This document shows positions 17,917 through 26,965 of a stretch of 64,000 nt of DNA, piece after piece. The stretch covers positions 186,001 through 250,000 of the forward strand of contig NZ_CAAAHX010000006.1 in assembly GCF_900639865.1 (NCBI RefSeq), given 5' to 3'. A model generated the notes under the pieces. That model worked only from the letters and a program-made list of their open reading frames with translations, did not search any database and was not told where the DNA came from. A program made the position numbers and the translations under genes. Within the stretch, counting starts at the first letter, position 1. Each line of letters starts with the position of its first letter. This stretch comes from Legionella gresilensis (lineage in GTDB: Bacteria; Pseudomonadota; Gammaproteobacteria; Legionellales; Legionellaceae).

Positions 17917-18405
17917 ATGAATAAGCTAATAGTAAGCGTATTTAGTGTTTTATTAAGCTCATTGATGATATCAGCTTATAGTGCTAGCCAGATATTACCA
18001 ACTAATCAAAATGAGTCTGATGCTATTAATCAACGGTTTTTGCCTTCTCCTTTTCCAGTCTATGTCATACCTAATGCAGGCGTGATAAATCATCCATATC
18101 CAGGGGCGACAAAAGTTTTAATTCCTACTGATAATAGTTATACTGGCATGCCTGGGTGTTATATAGCTTGTTACTCACATAATCCGGGTGTCTATGCGGT
18201 TTCACCTTCTATTTCAGTTATGGGCCAAATTCGTGTTCAAGGCAGTTATACCAACCGCATCTGTCAACCACAAGGTTACCAGAATCAAGATATTAGTGCT
18301 GAGCAAATCTTTAAGGACTTATGCAGTAATAAAATTGCTGCCTGCCGCTCAGCATCATGTTGGGCAGGAGGCGATACTGGTGGTTGGTTTGGTATTCAAA
18401 AGTAA
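17917..18405 (+). CDS. Unrecognised secreted protein with six cysteines
   Basis: 162 residues with a clear signal peptide (MNKLIVSVFSVLLSSLMISA, cleavage near YSAS). The rest has Pro/Tyr-rich text (FPVYVIPNAG, HPYPGATKVLIP) and six Cys: GCYIAC, RIC, DLC, AAC and SC, ending GGDTGGWFG. An even number of Cys in an exported protein suggests three disulfides. The ATG follows AAGAAGGAA. I do not recognise the family. It is a single gene whose stop codon lies within a large inverted repeat. A periplasmic, surface or secreted role is inferred only from the signal peptide. Confidence 0.75.
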   Translation: MNKLIVSVFSVLLSSLMISAYSASQILPTNQNESDAINQRFLPSPFPVYVIPNAGVINHPYPGATKVLIPTDNSYTGMPGCYIACYSHNPGVYAVSPSISVMGQIRVQGSYTNRICQPQGYQNQDISAEQIFKDLCSNKIAACRSASCWAGGDTGGWFGIQK

Positions 18406-18536
18406 TAGATCATCCCTGTGCACCGAAAGGCTGGATTTGGCATATTTTCAACGAAAATAATCCTTCAAAGCCTATTTCCAAACTGTGCTCAAATCCAACC
18501 TTTCACCAAAATTCAGGTTAACCACCTGATCTATTA
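18403..18536. repeat. Large imperfect inverted repeat at the end of the secreted-protein gene
   Basis: TAATAGATCA (18403-18412, including the stop codon) is an exact inverted copy of TGATCTATTA (18527-18536). Within it GAAAGGCTGGATTTG (18425-18439) pairs 14 of 15 with CAAATCCAACCTTTC (18490-18504), and ATTTTC-AAC-GAAAAT (18444-18458) forms a third hairpin. It could be a transcription end structure or a palindromic mobile repeat. Confidence 0.7.
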
Positions 18537-18550
18537 AATTCAATAGCCTT

Positions 18551-18600
18551 TTTTCAACTAACCTTATCTCCTTATTGCTAGTTTAGAAAGAAGTCTAATC
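18551..18600. repeat. Dispersed repeat, family B, copy 1
   Basis: Begins CAACTAACCTTATCTCCTTA (from 18555), then GCTAGTTTAGAAAGAAGTCT. Aligned without gaps it shares ACTAACCTT-TCTCCT-(6)-AGTTT-(4)-AG with 38401-38454 and 39128-39180. No coding potential. Confidence 0.65.
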
Positions 18601-18613
18601 AATAATCTTTATA

Positions 18614-20398
18614 CTACTCTGTCGTTTCCTTTTCTTTTTCAACCTCGGGACGTGAAGTCGTTTGAAAGACATACTTACCTGGCGCAGCCATTAAAGGCTT
18701 ATGGGGAAGCTCAGAAAATTTAGGAGCAGGTTTTAGAGGACCAGATTTTTTCTTTAGCCATTTAAACCAAGTAGGCCACCATGAGCCTGTATATTTAGTT
18801 GCCTTATTAAACCATTCATCGGCAGTTAGATCAGTGGCAGGATTTACATAATAATCATATTTGTTAGCGCAAGGCGGATTGATAATACCTGCAATATGGC
18901 CAGAACCGCCTAAAAGAAATTGTTTTTCACCTTTCATGGCTTGAAAACCAACATAAGTTGTATGCCAAGGCGCAATATGATCTTTTTTGGTGGAGATGAA
19001 AAAAGTTGGTATATCAATTTTGTTAACATCCAAAGGGGTATGATTTAATTTAATTTTCCCCGGTTTAATTAAATTATTATGTAAATACATCCAGCGTAAA
19101 TATTGAGAATGCATTTTTGCAGGCATATTAGTGGCATCAGCGTTCCAGTAAAGAATATCAAAAGGAACAGGATTTTGACCTTGTAGGTAATTTTTTATAA
19201 AAAAGGACCATACTAAATCGTTTGCTCGCAGTGAATTAAAGGTACTTGCCATAAAGCGTCCATCTAAATATCCTTTTAATTTCATTTGCTCTTCTAAGTA
19301 TCTGATTTGATGCTCATCAATAAAAACAGAGATATCACCTGGATCACTAAAATCAATCATGGATGCTAGAAAGGTAGCACTTCTAATCGATTTTTTATTA
19401 TGTGCTTTAAAATAGGCAAGGAGGCAGGCCAGTAGCGTTCCTCCTATACAAAAACCTAAGGTATTGACCTTTTTTAATTGTAATTGTTCTTTAATCACTT
19501 CAATAGCAGTCATTGGCCCTTCGCTTAAGTAGCTATACAAGCCTTTCTTTGCATAAGTAGCGTCAGGATTAACCCAAGAGATAACAAAGACGGTGATACC
19601 CTGTTTAACAAGCCAGCCAATAAATGAATTATGCTCACTTAAATCAAGTATATAGTATTTATTTATCCAAGGCGGGATCATCATTAAGGGAATAGTATAC
19701 GTTTTCTCAGTACCTGGGGTGTACTGGATTAATTCCATCATTTCATTGCGAAAAATTACTTTTCCAGGCGTAGTTGCTAGGTTTTTACCAATTTTAAATG
19801 CATCCATATCAGTCATTTTAATAATTAAACGAGCTGATCCAGATTCCATATCGGTTAATAAATTTTGTAATCCACGTAGTAAATTTTTTCCATGACTTTG
19901 AATCGTTTCTGCCATTAATTGTGGATTAGTATGAATAAAGTTAGCTGGTGATAAAGCATCTAAATATTGCCGGCTAAAGAATTGCACTCGTTTAGCCAAA
20001 TGCTTGTCGCCATAATCGAGCCTTTCAAGTAAGGCATTAAAATGTTCACTGGCTAATAAATATTGTTGGCTTAATAAATTAAAAAAAGGGTTATTAACCC
20101 ATTCATCACCACTGAACCGTTTATCTTCAATTGGCATGGATTTCCCTTCCAACCAACAAGAAAATTGATCTTGAGCAAGGCTCATAGCATCTTGCCAATA
20201 AGCAATTTGATATTGCCAAATTTTTTCTGGATTTTTAAAGAATGTTGCTATGAGTGCTTGAAAATCTTTTGTTAAATCTATAAAACGATTAATCCATAGC
20301 GGAAGCTGTGGTGGTTGGTTACGAAAACTTTCTAACATATGAAGGCTTTTTTCAGCAACTGATTGCATCAGTTGACTTAATTCAGTATCGGCGGTCAT
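18614..20398 (-). CDS. phaC: Class I poly(3-hydroxyalkanoate) synthase
   Basis: Polymerises (R)-3-hydroxyacyl-CoA into PHA at the granule surface. I start at 20398, behind AGGAGATAGG, giving 594 residues, normal for class I PhaC; the frame is open to 20458. The lipase-like box GFCIGG puts the catalytic Cys at residue 317; the partner Asp is in STKKDHIAPW and the His in GSGHIAGIINPP. TPGKVIFRNEMMELIQYTP is the conserved N-terminal end of the catalytic region. It is on the opposite strand to, and 2 kb from, the other PHA genes. The last 40 residues are charged and unconserved. Confidence 0.96.
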   Translation of the reverse strand: MTADTELSQLMQSVAEKSLHMLESFRNQPPQLPLWINRFIDLTKDFQALIATFFKNPEKIWQYQIAYWQDAMSLAQDQFSCWLEGKSMPIEDKRFSGDEWVNNPFFNLLSQQYLLASEHFNALLERLDYGDKHLAKRVQFFSRQYLDALSPANFIHTNPQLMAETIQSHGKNLLRGLQNLLTDMESGSARLIIKMTDMDAFKIGKNLATTPGKVIFRNEMMELIQYTPGTEKTYTIPLMMIPPWINKYYILDLSEHNSFIGWLVKQGITVFVISWVNPDATYAKKGLYSYLSEGPMTAIEVIKEQLQLKKVNTLGFCIGGTLLACLLAYFKAHNKKSIRSATFLASMIDFSDPGDISVFIDEHQIRYLEEQMKLKGYLDGRFMASTFNSLRANDLVWSFFIKNYLQGQNPVPFDILYWNADATNMPAKMHSQYLRWMYLHNNLIKPGKIKLNHTPLDVNKIDIPTFFISTKKDHIAPWHTTYVGFQAMKGEKQFLLGGSGHIAGIINPPCANKYDYYVNPATDLTADEWFNKATKYTGSWWPTWFKWLKKKSGPLKPAPKFSELPHKPLMAAPGKYVFQTTSRPEVEKEKETTE

Positions 20399-20487
20399 CC
20401 TATCTCCTAAGCAATACGAATACTTTTTATTCTCACGTGATTTAAGGTAAATTGGCAAGTAACTTCATTTAAGAATGGACAAAAGAA

Positions 20488-20985
20488 TTGCGTAAGGCAA
20501 CAATTAATAAAATTACAGGTTATTTAATCTTAATTGTAGTCGTTACTTTCCTATCTAGCGGCTTTTATTTTTGGGAGCAGTATTTATTAACCCATTTTTT
20601 AGGTGGCTTTCAAGAGCCAAATATGCCTATTATGCACTCTTCGCCAGGATTTCATTTCTTTTTTAAAGCTTGGCCTATTTGGATTTTTCCTCTCATTATT
20701 AATAGTTTAATTATAATTTTACTTGGAAGAAAATATTATCAAGTTTTTCAAAAACGCATCTCGAAATTAAAGCAAGAAAATTTAAGATTACAAAATGAAA
20801 TTAAAGAATTAAAGTTTAAGTTAATTAAATTGAATGATAAGGTAAATAAATCCATATGCAAAGTCGATCAGGAAAAACACAAAGCGCTGCAAATTGCTTA
20901 TGATAATTTGGCATATGATTATAAACAAAGCACTGATTTTATAGAAAAATTGTTAGATAAGATAAATCAACATGATTTAAAATAG
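20488..20985 (+). CDS. Small membrane protein with coiled-coil tail
   Basis: 165 residues from a TTG at 20488; there is no in-frame ATG before residue 46, so TTG is the only start covering the first helix, and it is unsupported by a strong ribosome binding site. Two transmembrane helices are visible, around 9-28 (YLILIVVVTFLSSGFYFW) and 58-78 (WPIWIFPLIINSLIIILL), followed by a Lys/Glu/Leu-rich coiled coil from about 85 to 160. I do not recognise the family. It is divergent from phaC (89 bases) and lies 94 bases ahead of smc. Confidence 0.6.
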   Translation: MRKATINKITGYLILIVVVTFLSSGFYFWEQYLLTHFLGGFQEPNMPIMHSSPGFHFFFKAWPIWIFPLIINSLIIILLGRKYYQVFQKRISKLKQENLRLQNEIKELKFKLIKLNDKVNKSICKVDQEKHKALQIAYDNLAYDYKQSTDFIEKLLDKINQHDLK

Positions 20986-21079
20986 TAAGTATAAATAAGA
21001 CTAGATAGTGCAGTATTTTATCTTCTCCTCTTAAAAGCCTTAAGGTACAATTTTATAACCTTTTTCTATCTTATTACTG

Positions 21080-24000
21080 ATGCATCTAAAACAATTAAAA
21101 TTAGCTGGATTTAAGTCATTTGTTGATCCAATATCTATTCCTTTCCCTAGCCATTTAGTAGCTGTTGTTGGCCCAAATGGTTGTGGTAAGTCAAATATTA
21201 TCGATGCAGTTAGATGGGTATTAGGAGAGAGCTCAGCTAAAACCTTACGAGGCGAATCTTTAACAGATGTTATTTTTAATGGTTCAACTAATCGTAAAGC
21301 GGTAGGACAAGCATCGGTTGAATTAATTTTTGATAATTCGTTAGGTAGGCTTGGCGGCCAATATGGTAATTATCAAGAAATTGCTATTAAAAGATTAGTA
21401 ACTCGTGCAGGTGAGTCTTTTTATTTTTTAAATGGAACTCGCTGTAGACGACGTGATATTACCGATCTTTTTTTAGGTACAGGCGCAAGCGCTCGTGGAT
21501 ATTCCATTATTGGTCAAGGAACCGTGTCAAGGTTAGTTGAAGCGCAGCCTGAAGAATTACGTGCTCATTTAGAAGAAGCAGCTGGCATTTCTAAATATAA
21601 AGAGCGACGACGTGAAACTGTTGTGCGTATAAATCATACTCGGGAAAATTTAGCTAGAGTAAGCGATATCCGAGATGAACTTGCTAAACAATTACAACGG
21701 CTTGAACGCCAAGCAAAAGCGGCTGCACATTATCAAGAATTAAAGGATTTAGAACGAACTTACAAAGCAGAAATAGTAGCGCTTAAATGGCAGGACTTAA
21801 GTGCTCAAGCATCAAACTTAGAAAACCAAATTAATCAGTTTACTTTAGACTATGAGCAATATCAGGCGAGTATTACACAAACATATAACGAAAATACTTC
21901 TTTAAAAATAAAAACAGAGCAAGCGCAGGATGTAATTGAAACACAACAAGCTCACTTTTATCAATTAACAACTGAGATTGCTCGTTTAGAAGAACAATTG
22001 CAACAGCAGAAACAAGAGCATCAGCGCTTACTGATTAGTAGGCAAACTATTTATACAGAACAGCAGGAGTTAACTAATCAATTAAACCATGAACAAGAAT
22101 TATTAAAGGATTATCAAAATAGGATTAATCAAATTGAGTTTAATTTAAAGACTGCGAAACAGCAATTAATGCAAAAGCAGCAACTATATCAAGTTGCACA
22201 ACAAGAGCAATTTGAGTGGCAAGCAAAAACTAAAGAAATACAAAGCAATTTAGCTCGTATTGAACAAGAGTTACAAGTTCAACAAGTGCATTATCAACAT
22301 ATAATTCAGGAACAGCAAAATGTGCAAATCTATTTTGATAAAAACACAGACTTGTTGTATTCACTTACTCAAGAGTTAAATGCGATTAATCTAACGCGAG
22401 AACAAACCAATTTAATACACTTAGAAAATAAAAAGACAGAGCAAGAAACTAATTATCAAAAGCTATCTAATCACTTAGGTGAGATACGTCAGCAATTAAT
22501 ACAAACAGAGACAGAGCTATATCATGCTCAAGATCAAATGCATCAGTTAACAGCAAAGCATGCATCAGTTGTTGCTATTTTAGCTACTATTAAAAAGCAA
22601 AGCTATAGTTCAATAACAGATCATCCACGCCTTTTTGAAAATCTAGTAGTTGATAAAGAGTGGCAATATGCTTTCGAACTAGTTTTAAAAGACTATTTAC
22701 AAGCAACCATTGTCACCTCACTGCAGCCTATTTTAGCTAAATTAAATGAGCTAACAGATAACGCGCAAAGCTTTACTGCACCGTATTTTACTTCGCAGAA
22801 ATCAACAACTTACCCATGCTTGGCTGATAAAATAAGCGGCCCTGTCCCTTATTTTTTACCTAATTTACATAAAATCTTTGCAGCTTCAAGCATTATAGAC
22901 GCTTGTAATTGGTGGCCTCAAATTGATGAGGATGAATCAATCATAACAAAAGAGGGCTGCTGGCTTGCAAAAGGATGGATTCGCATTAATGGAAAAACTA
23001 CCACAGATACCTTTAGCGTATTAGCTAAGCAAGAGGAGTTAAGTTATTTAAATAGGGAGCTTAAACAAGCTCAAATGAATTTAGAACGATTAAAACAAAA
23101 GCGTGACGAGCTTCATTTATTTTTAGAAGAGCAGCAGGAGAAAGTATTTGCCTCTAAAGAAGAATTAAATATTATTTTTGATGAAATTAGATCAGAAAAA
23201 GCAAAAATTGACTCTCTTCAATTAAAGCTTGAGCAGCTTGATACTAAGAGGAAAGAGCTATTAAAAGATAATGAACAACTAGAACAACGATTATTAGATT
23301 TAGCTGACCAACGATTTACTATAGAGCAAGCAATTGCAGCTGCTCTTCCTGTAAAGCAGCAATTTTTAGCTGAGCAGGAACAATTTAATAGAGACAAGCA
23401 AAACTTTGATGACACCTTCTTAGCTAAAGAAAAAAACCTAAACGAAGCACGTAATTTGATGCATCAATTAGAGATAGAAAATGAGCGTAATCAATTAACT
23501 TATCAACAGATAATTGCTAATGTTGCTGTTAAACAAGACAAGTTAATCTTATTAAAGGAACGTTTAAAGGAAGATGATAACCAGCTTGCTACACTTCTAG
23601 AATCCAATTTTTCTTGCGAAAAAAAGTTAGAAATGAAGCTAGGAGAGCATAAAAGGGTAGAACAATCCTTACAAATCATACGTGAAGAGCTTAATGATGA
23701 TAAAGCAAAATTTATGGCTCAAGAAGCTAAAATTAAAGCAGATGAAAAGCAAATTAAAATTTTACAAGAAAAAATTCAACAACTGCAGTTACAACTACAG
23801 ACATTTCGAGTACAAATCGGTAACCTATTAGATGTATTAAAAGAACAAGGGTTTCAAGTGCAAGCCCTTATTCAGGCAATAGCACCCGAAATAACTATTA
23901 AAGTGCGTGAACAGCATATCGAAGAAGTTATTGAAAAAATAAATCGCCTAGGTGCTATTAACCTTGCAGCTATTGAAGAATATACCAATGAGATGCAAAG

Positions 24001-24562
24001 AAAACAGTATTTAGATGAGCAGTATAATGATTTAACTAATGCCTTAGCGATGCTTGAGGCTGCAATTGAAAAGTTAGATAAAGAAACAAAATGGCGCTTT
24101 CAACAAACATTTAATGAAGTTAACGCTACGTTCCAATCTCTATTTCCACGTCTTTTCGGTGGAGGACAAGCGGCCTTGGAGTTAACTAGCGATAATTTAT
24201 TAGAAGCAGGCGTCTTAATTACGGCGCAGCCACCAGGAAAGCGCAATAATACAATTTATCTGTTATCTGGAGGGGAGAAAGCAATGGTAGCAGTGGCGCT
24301 AATATTTGCTATTTTTCAATTAAATCCTTCTCCTTTTTGTATGTTAGATGAAGTAGATGCGCCTTTAGATGATGTAAATATTGAACGATTTTGTAATTTA
24401 GTAAGGGAAATGTCTCAGGTAGTGCAATTTTTATTTATAACTCATAACAAGATAGCGATGGAATTAGCTGATCATTTAATTGGTGTAACTATGCGTGAGC
24501 CAGGCGTCTCTCGAATCGTTTCTGTTGATGTTGAGCAGGCTTTAGCAATAACTGAGATTTAA
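21080..24562 (+). CDS. smc: Chromosome segregation ATPase SMC
   Basis: Homodimeric ring ATPase that folds and separates sister chromosomes. 1160 residues. Walker A is GPNGCGKSN near residue 32; long coiled coils follow; the flexible hinge is about 510-640 (HPRLFENLVVDKEWQYAFE onward); the ABC signature LLSGGEKAMVAVALIFAI is near 1063 and the Walker B FCMLDEVDAPLDD near 1090. The partners scpA and scpB are not in the window. The next gene is zipA, a common gammaproteobacterial order. No good ribosome binding site at the ATG; three ATG-proximal bases are AT-rich. Confidence 0.97.
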   Translation: MHLKQLKLAGFKSFVDPISIPFPSHLVAVVGPNGCGKSNIIDAVRWVLGESSAKTLRGESLTDVIFNGSTNRKAVGQASVELIFDNSLGRLGGQYGNYQEIAIKRLVTRAGESFYFLNGTRCRRRDITDLFLGTGASARGYSIIGQGTVSRLVEAQPEELRAHLEEAAGISKYKERRRETVVRINHTRENLARVSDIRDELAKQLQRLERQAKAAAHYQELKDLERTYKAEIVALKWQDLSAQASNLENQINQFTLDYEQYQASITQTYNENTSLKIKTEQAQDVIETQQAHFYQLTTEIARLEEQLQQQKQEHQRLLISRQTIYTEQQELTNQLNHEQELLKDYQNRINQIEFNLKTAKQQLMQKQQLYQVAQQEQFEWQAKTKEIQSNLARIEQELQVQQVHYQHIIQEQQNVQIYFDKNTDLLYSLTQELNAINLTREQTNLIHLENKKTEQETNYQKLSNHLGEIRQQLIQTETELYHAQDQMHQLTAKHASVVAILATIKKQSYSSITDHPRLFENLVVDKEWQYAFELVLKDYLQATIVTSLQPILAKLNELTDNAQSFTAPYFTSQKSTTYPCLADKISGPVPYFLPNLHKIFAASSIIDACNWWPQIDEDESIITKEGCWLAKGWIRINGKTTTDTFSVLAKQEELSYLNRELKQAQMNLERLKQKRDELHLFLEEQQEKVFASKEELNIIFDEIRSEKAKIDSLQLKLEQLDTKRKELLKDNEQLEQRLLDLADQRFTIEQAIAAALPVKQQFLAEQEQFNRDKQNFDDTFLAKEKNLNEARNLMHQLEIENERNQLTYQQIIANVAVKQDKLILLKERLKEDDNQLATLLESNFSCEKKLEMKLGEHKRVEQSLQIIREELNDDKAKFMAQEAKIKADEKQIKILQEKIQQLQLQLQTFRVQIGNLLDVLKEQGFQVQALIQAIAPEITIKVREQHIEEVIEKINRLGAINLAAIEEYTNEMQRKQYLDEQYNDLTNALAMLEAAIEKLDKETKWRFQQTFNEVNATFQSLFPRLFGGGQAALELTSDNLLEAGVLITAQPPGKRNNTIYLLSGGEKAMVAVALIFAIFQLNPSPFCMLDEVDAPLDDVNIERFCNLVREMSQVVQFLFITHNKIAMELADHLIGVTMREPGVSRIVSVDVEQALAITEI

Positions 24563-24654
24563 TAAATTTTTAATCTTAATACGCTAAAAAGTATTAGTAA
24601 TATACCTTTAGTTCCAAGAGGTATAAATGTAGCGGACAGTGAATAGGAGTCAAT

Positions 24655-25407
24655 ATGCAGGCAAACTTAAGTCTAGTACTCAATGTAATATTACTTATTG
24701 GCGTGGTCATTGCAATAGGACGTTTAATGAAGACCAAACGTCAAGCCAATCGCTTATCAAGCTATCAACCTCCTTTAGGTAAAGTAGAAAATAAGTCGTT
24801 TGACGATATTATTTCTGTACGCAAAGTTAATTCTAACTTATTAAATGAAGAAGATTTAGCTGATGTACAAATTAGTGCTAGTGAAAATGATGATAAAAAA
24901 CCTATGCTAAGAGGTGAAGTTATAAATAAGAAATCAGCTTATGACACTAATAACGAAGCAGGTCCCTCAGTTATGATGTTTTTATTGGCTAAAGAAAATC
25001 GGCAACTTGCAGGGTATGAATTATTACAAACTGTGTTAGCCGCTGGTTTGAGGTTTGGCGAAGGTCACTTGTTTCATAGACATCAATATTCAAACGGTCA
25101 AGGCCCAATTTTATGCAGCCTTGCCGCTGCAACACCAACAGGTGTTTTCGATTTGCAAAATATTGGGGGATTTTCGGTAAGAGGTTTGTGCTTATTCATG
25201 CATTCTTCAGGTAATCCTACTATTGATAAGGAACGCTTTACGATTATGTTGGATACAGCTAAGCAGTTAAGTGATGAATTAGATACACTTTTACTTGATG
25301 AAAAAAAGCGGCCTTTAACTGCAGAAAGTTTAAAACATTATTATCAGTTGCTACATATTGCGGATATATCAGATATAAAAGAATTTAAGGAAAAAGAAAT
25401 TGTCTAA
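24655..25407 (+). CDS. zipA: Cell division protein ZipA
   Basis: Inner-membrane protein that tethers FtsZ polymers to the membrane. 250 residues: N-terminal membrane anchor (about 5-22, LSLVLNVILLIGVVIAIGRL), a short charged linker, then a ZipA C-terminal FtsZ-binding domain from about 105 to 245 (AGPSVMMFLLAKENRQLAG, FHRHQYSNGQGPILCSLAAA). The linker is shorter than the Pro/Gln-rich one of E. coli ZipA (328 residues in all). ATAGGAGT precedes the ATG. In many relatives ligA follows zipA; here murF comes next, after about 140 bases. Confidence 0.93.
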   Translation: MQANLSLVLNVILLIGVVIAIGRLMKTKRQANRLSSYQPPLGKVENKSFDDIISVRKVNSNLLNEEDLADVQISASENDDKKPMLRGEVINKKSAYDTNNEAGPSVMMFLLAKENRQLAGYELLQTVLAAGLRFGEGHLFHRHQYSNGQGPILCSLAAATPTGVFDLQNIGGFSVRGLCLFMHSSGNPTIDKERFTIMLDTAKQLSDELDTLLLDEKKRPLTAESLKHYYQLLHIADISDIKEFKEKEIV

Positions 25408-25548
25408 ATTGATATTACTTTTAATTAAGAGGAAAATAATTTAAAGCACTAGCCGCTTTTCCTTAATAATTTATATTGCATTTTACTAGCATTGGTGTGT
25501 AAGGTTAATAAACACTACACTTATTTTAATACCTTCCTTAATAATACT

Positions 25549-26877
25549 ATGAATATTACAACTTTAATCCAGCAATTAGGATGTCAGTATAGTCAGCCTC
25601 TTTTTGTAACAGGTATCTCTATTGATAGTCGAAAAATTTTACCGGGTCATTTCTTTATTGCGTTGCAGGGTGAACAATTTGATGGTCATGAGTTTATTGC
25701 TGAGGCGCAAGCTAAAGGTGCTTCTGCAGTTTTATGTGAGAGGCAAGTTAATGGCATTAGTATTCCTCAATTTGTTGTTAAAAATACCCTACAAGCAATG
25801 ACCGCCATGGCTAAATTGCATCGTAAATCAATAACCTGTCCCATTATTGCTTTAACAGGTAGTAATGGTAAGACTTCTGTAAAAGAGATGATAGCTAGTA
25901 TTTTACCTAAGCCTGCTCATGCAACACCAGGTAATTTGAATAATCATATTGGTGTACCTTTAAGTGTTTTACAGCTAAAACCCGAACATCGCTATGCTGT
26001 TTTTGAATTAGGGGCTAATCATATAGGCGAAATTGCTCATACAGTGCAAATAGTACAACCACAAGTGACTTTAATTAATAATATTGCGCCAGCTCATATC
26101 GAAGGTTTTGGCTCAATTGAGGGTGTTGCTCGAGCTAAGGGTGAAATTTATGCTGGCCTTGCAGATAAGGGCACGGCTATAGTGAATGACGACGATGATT
26201 ATGCCCACTTTTGGGATAATTTATTAGCTGATAAACAAACTATTCGTTTTTCATTAACAAAACAAACAGATGTTTATGCGAAAAATTTTTCGCTAAATGA
26301 AGCAGGTTTTGCTTCATTTACGCTAGTCACTAAGTTAGCTGAGCGTGATATCACACTACAGGTTCCGGGTGAGCATATGGCACGCAATGCACTAGCTGCC
26401 GCTTCTTGCTGTCTTGCTGTAGGTATTTCTGTAGAAGAAATAACGCAGGGACTGCAAAACTTTAAAGGTGTATCCGGACGGTTAACTTATTTACAAGGTA
26501 AAAATGAATCCTTAGTTATTGATGATACTTATAATGCAAATTTACGTTCTGTATTAACTGCTGTTGATGTATTAGCAAAGCGTCAAGGCCGTCGTATTTT
26601 AGTGCTAGGTGATTTAGGTGAATTAGGTACATGGACCCAGCAGCATCATGAAGAAATTGGTTATGCTGCACGGCGTAAAGGAATAGATTTATTATTAACA
26701 TGCGGTAAACATAGTGTTTTTTCTAGTAAAGCATTTGGGAGTAGTGCTCGCCATTATGCTTCGCAAGAAGAGTTAACAAAAGATTTATTGTCTTGGCTTG
26801 ATAAAGATACAACTGTGCTAGTGAAAGGATCTCGCTCTGCCAGTATGGAAAAAATAGTGCATGAACTAGTGGGTTAA
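25549..26877 (+). CDS. murF: UDP-MurNAc-tripeptide--D-Ala-D-Ala ligase
   Basis: Adds D-alanyl-D-alanine to UDP-MurNAc-tripeptide, the last cytosolic peptide step of peptidoglycan synthesis. I start at 25549 (MNITTLIQQLG), giving 442 residues; the frame opens earlier at 25492 but that extension is not family-like. ATP loop TGSNGKTSVKEM is near residue 108, and GNLNNHIGVPL, ELGANHIGEIAH and DDTYNANL are the expected Mur-ligase blocks. It is the first gene of the local mur/fts cluster; murE, ftsI, ftsL, mraW and mraZ are not upstream. Confidence 0.97.
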   Translation: MNITTLIQQLGCQYSQPLFVTGISIDSRKILPGHFFIALQGEQFDGHEFIAEAQAKGASAVLCERQVNGISIPQFVVKNTLQAMTAMAKLHRKSITCPIIALTGSNGKTSVKEMIASILPKPAHATPGNLNNHIGVPLSVLQLKPEHRYAVFELGANHIGEIAHTVQIVQPQVTLINNIAPAHIEGFGSIEGVARAKGEIYAGLADKGTAIVNDDDDYAHFWDNLLADKQTIRFSLTKQTDVYAKNFSLNEAGFASFTLVTKLAERDITLQVPGEHMARNALAAASCCLAVGISVEEITQGLQNFKGVSGRLTYLQGKNESLVIDDTYNANLRSVLTAVDVLAKRQGRRILVLGDLGELGTWTQQHHEEIGYAARRKGIDLLLTCGKHSVFSSKAFGSSARHYASQEELTKDLLSWLDKDTTVLVKGSRSASMEKIVHELVG

Positions 26878-26965
26878 TACTTTAGGCATGTGTTATGCTT
26901 GCCCATTTTTGTACGATCAATAGCTGATCAACTTAAATATTTTAATTTTCGCAAGAGGAAAAGAT

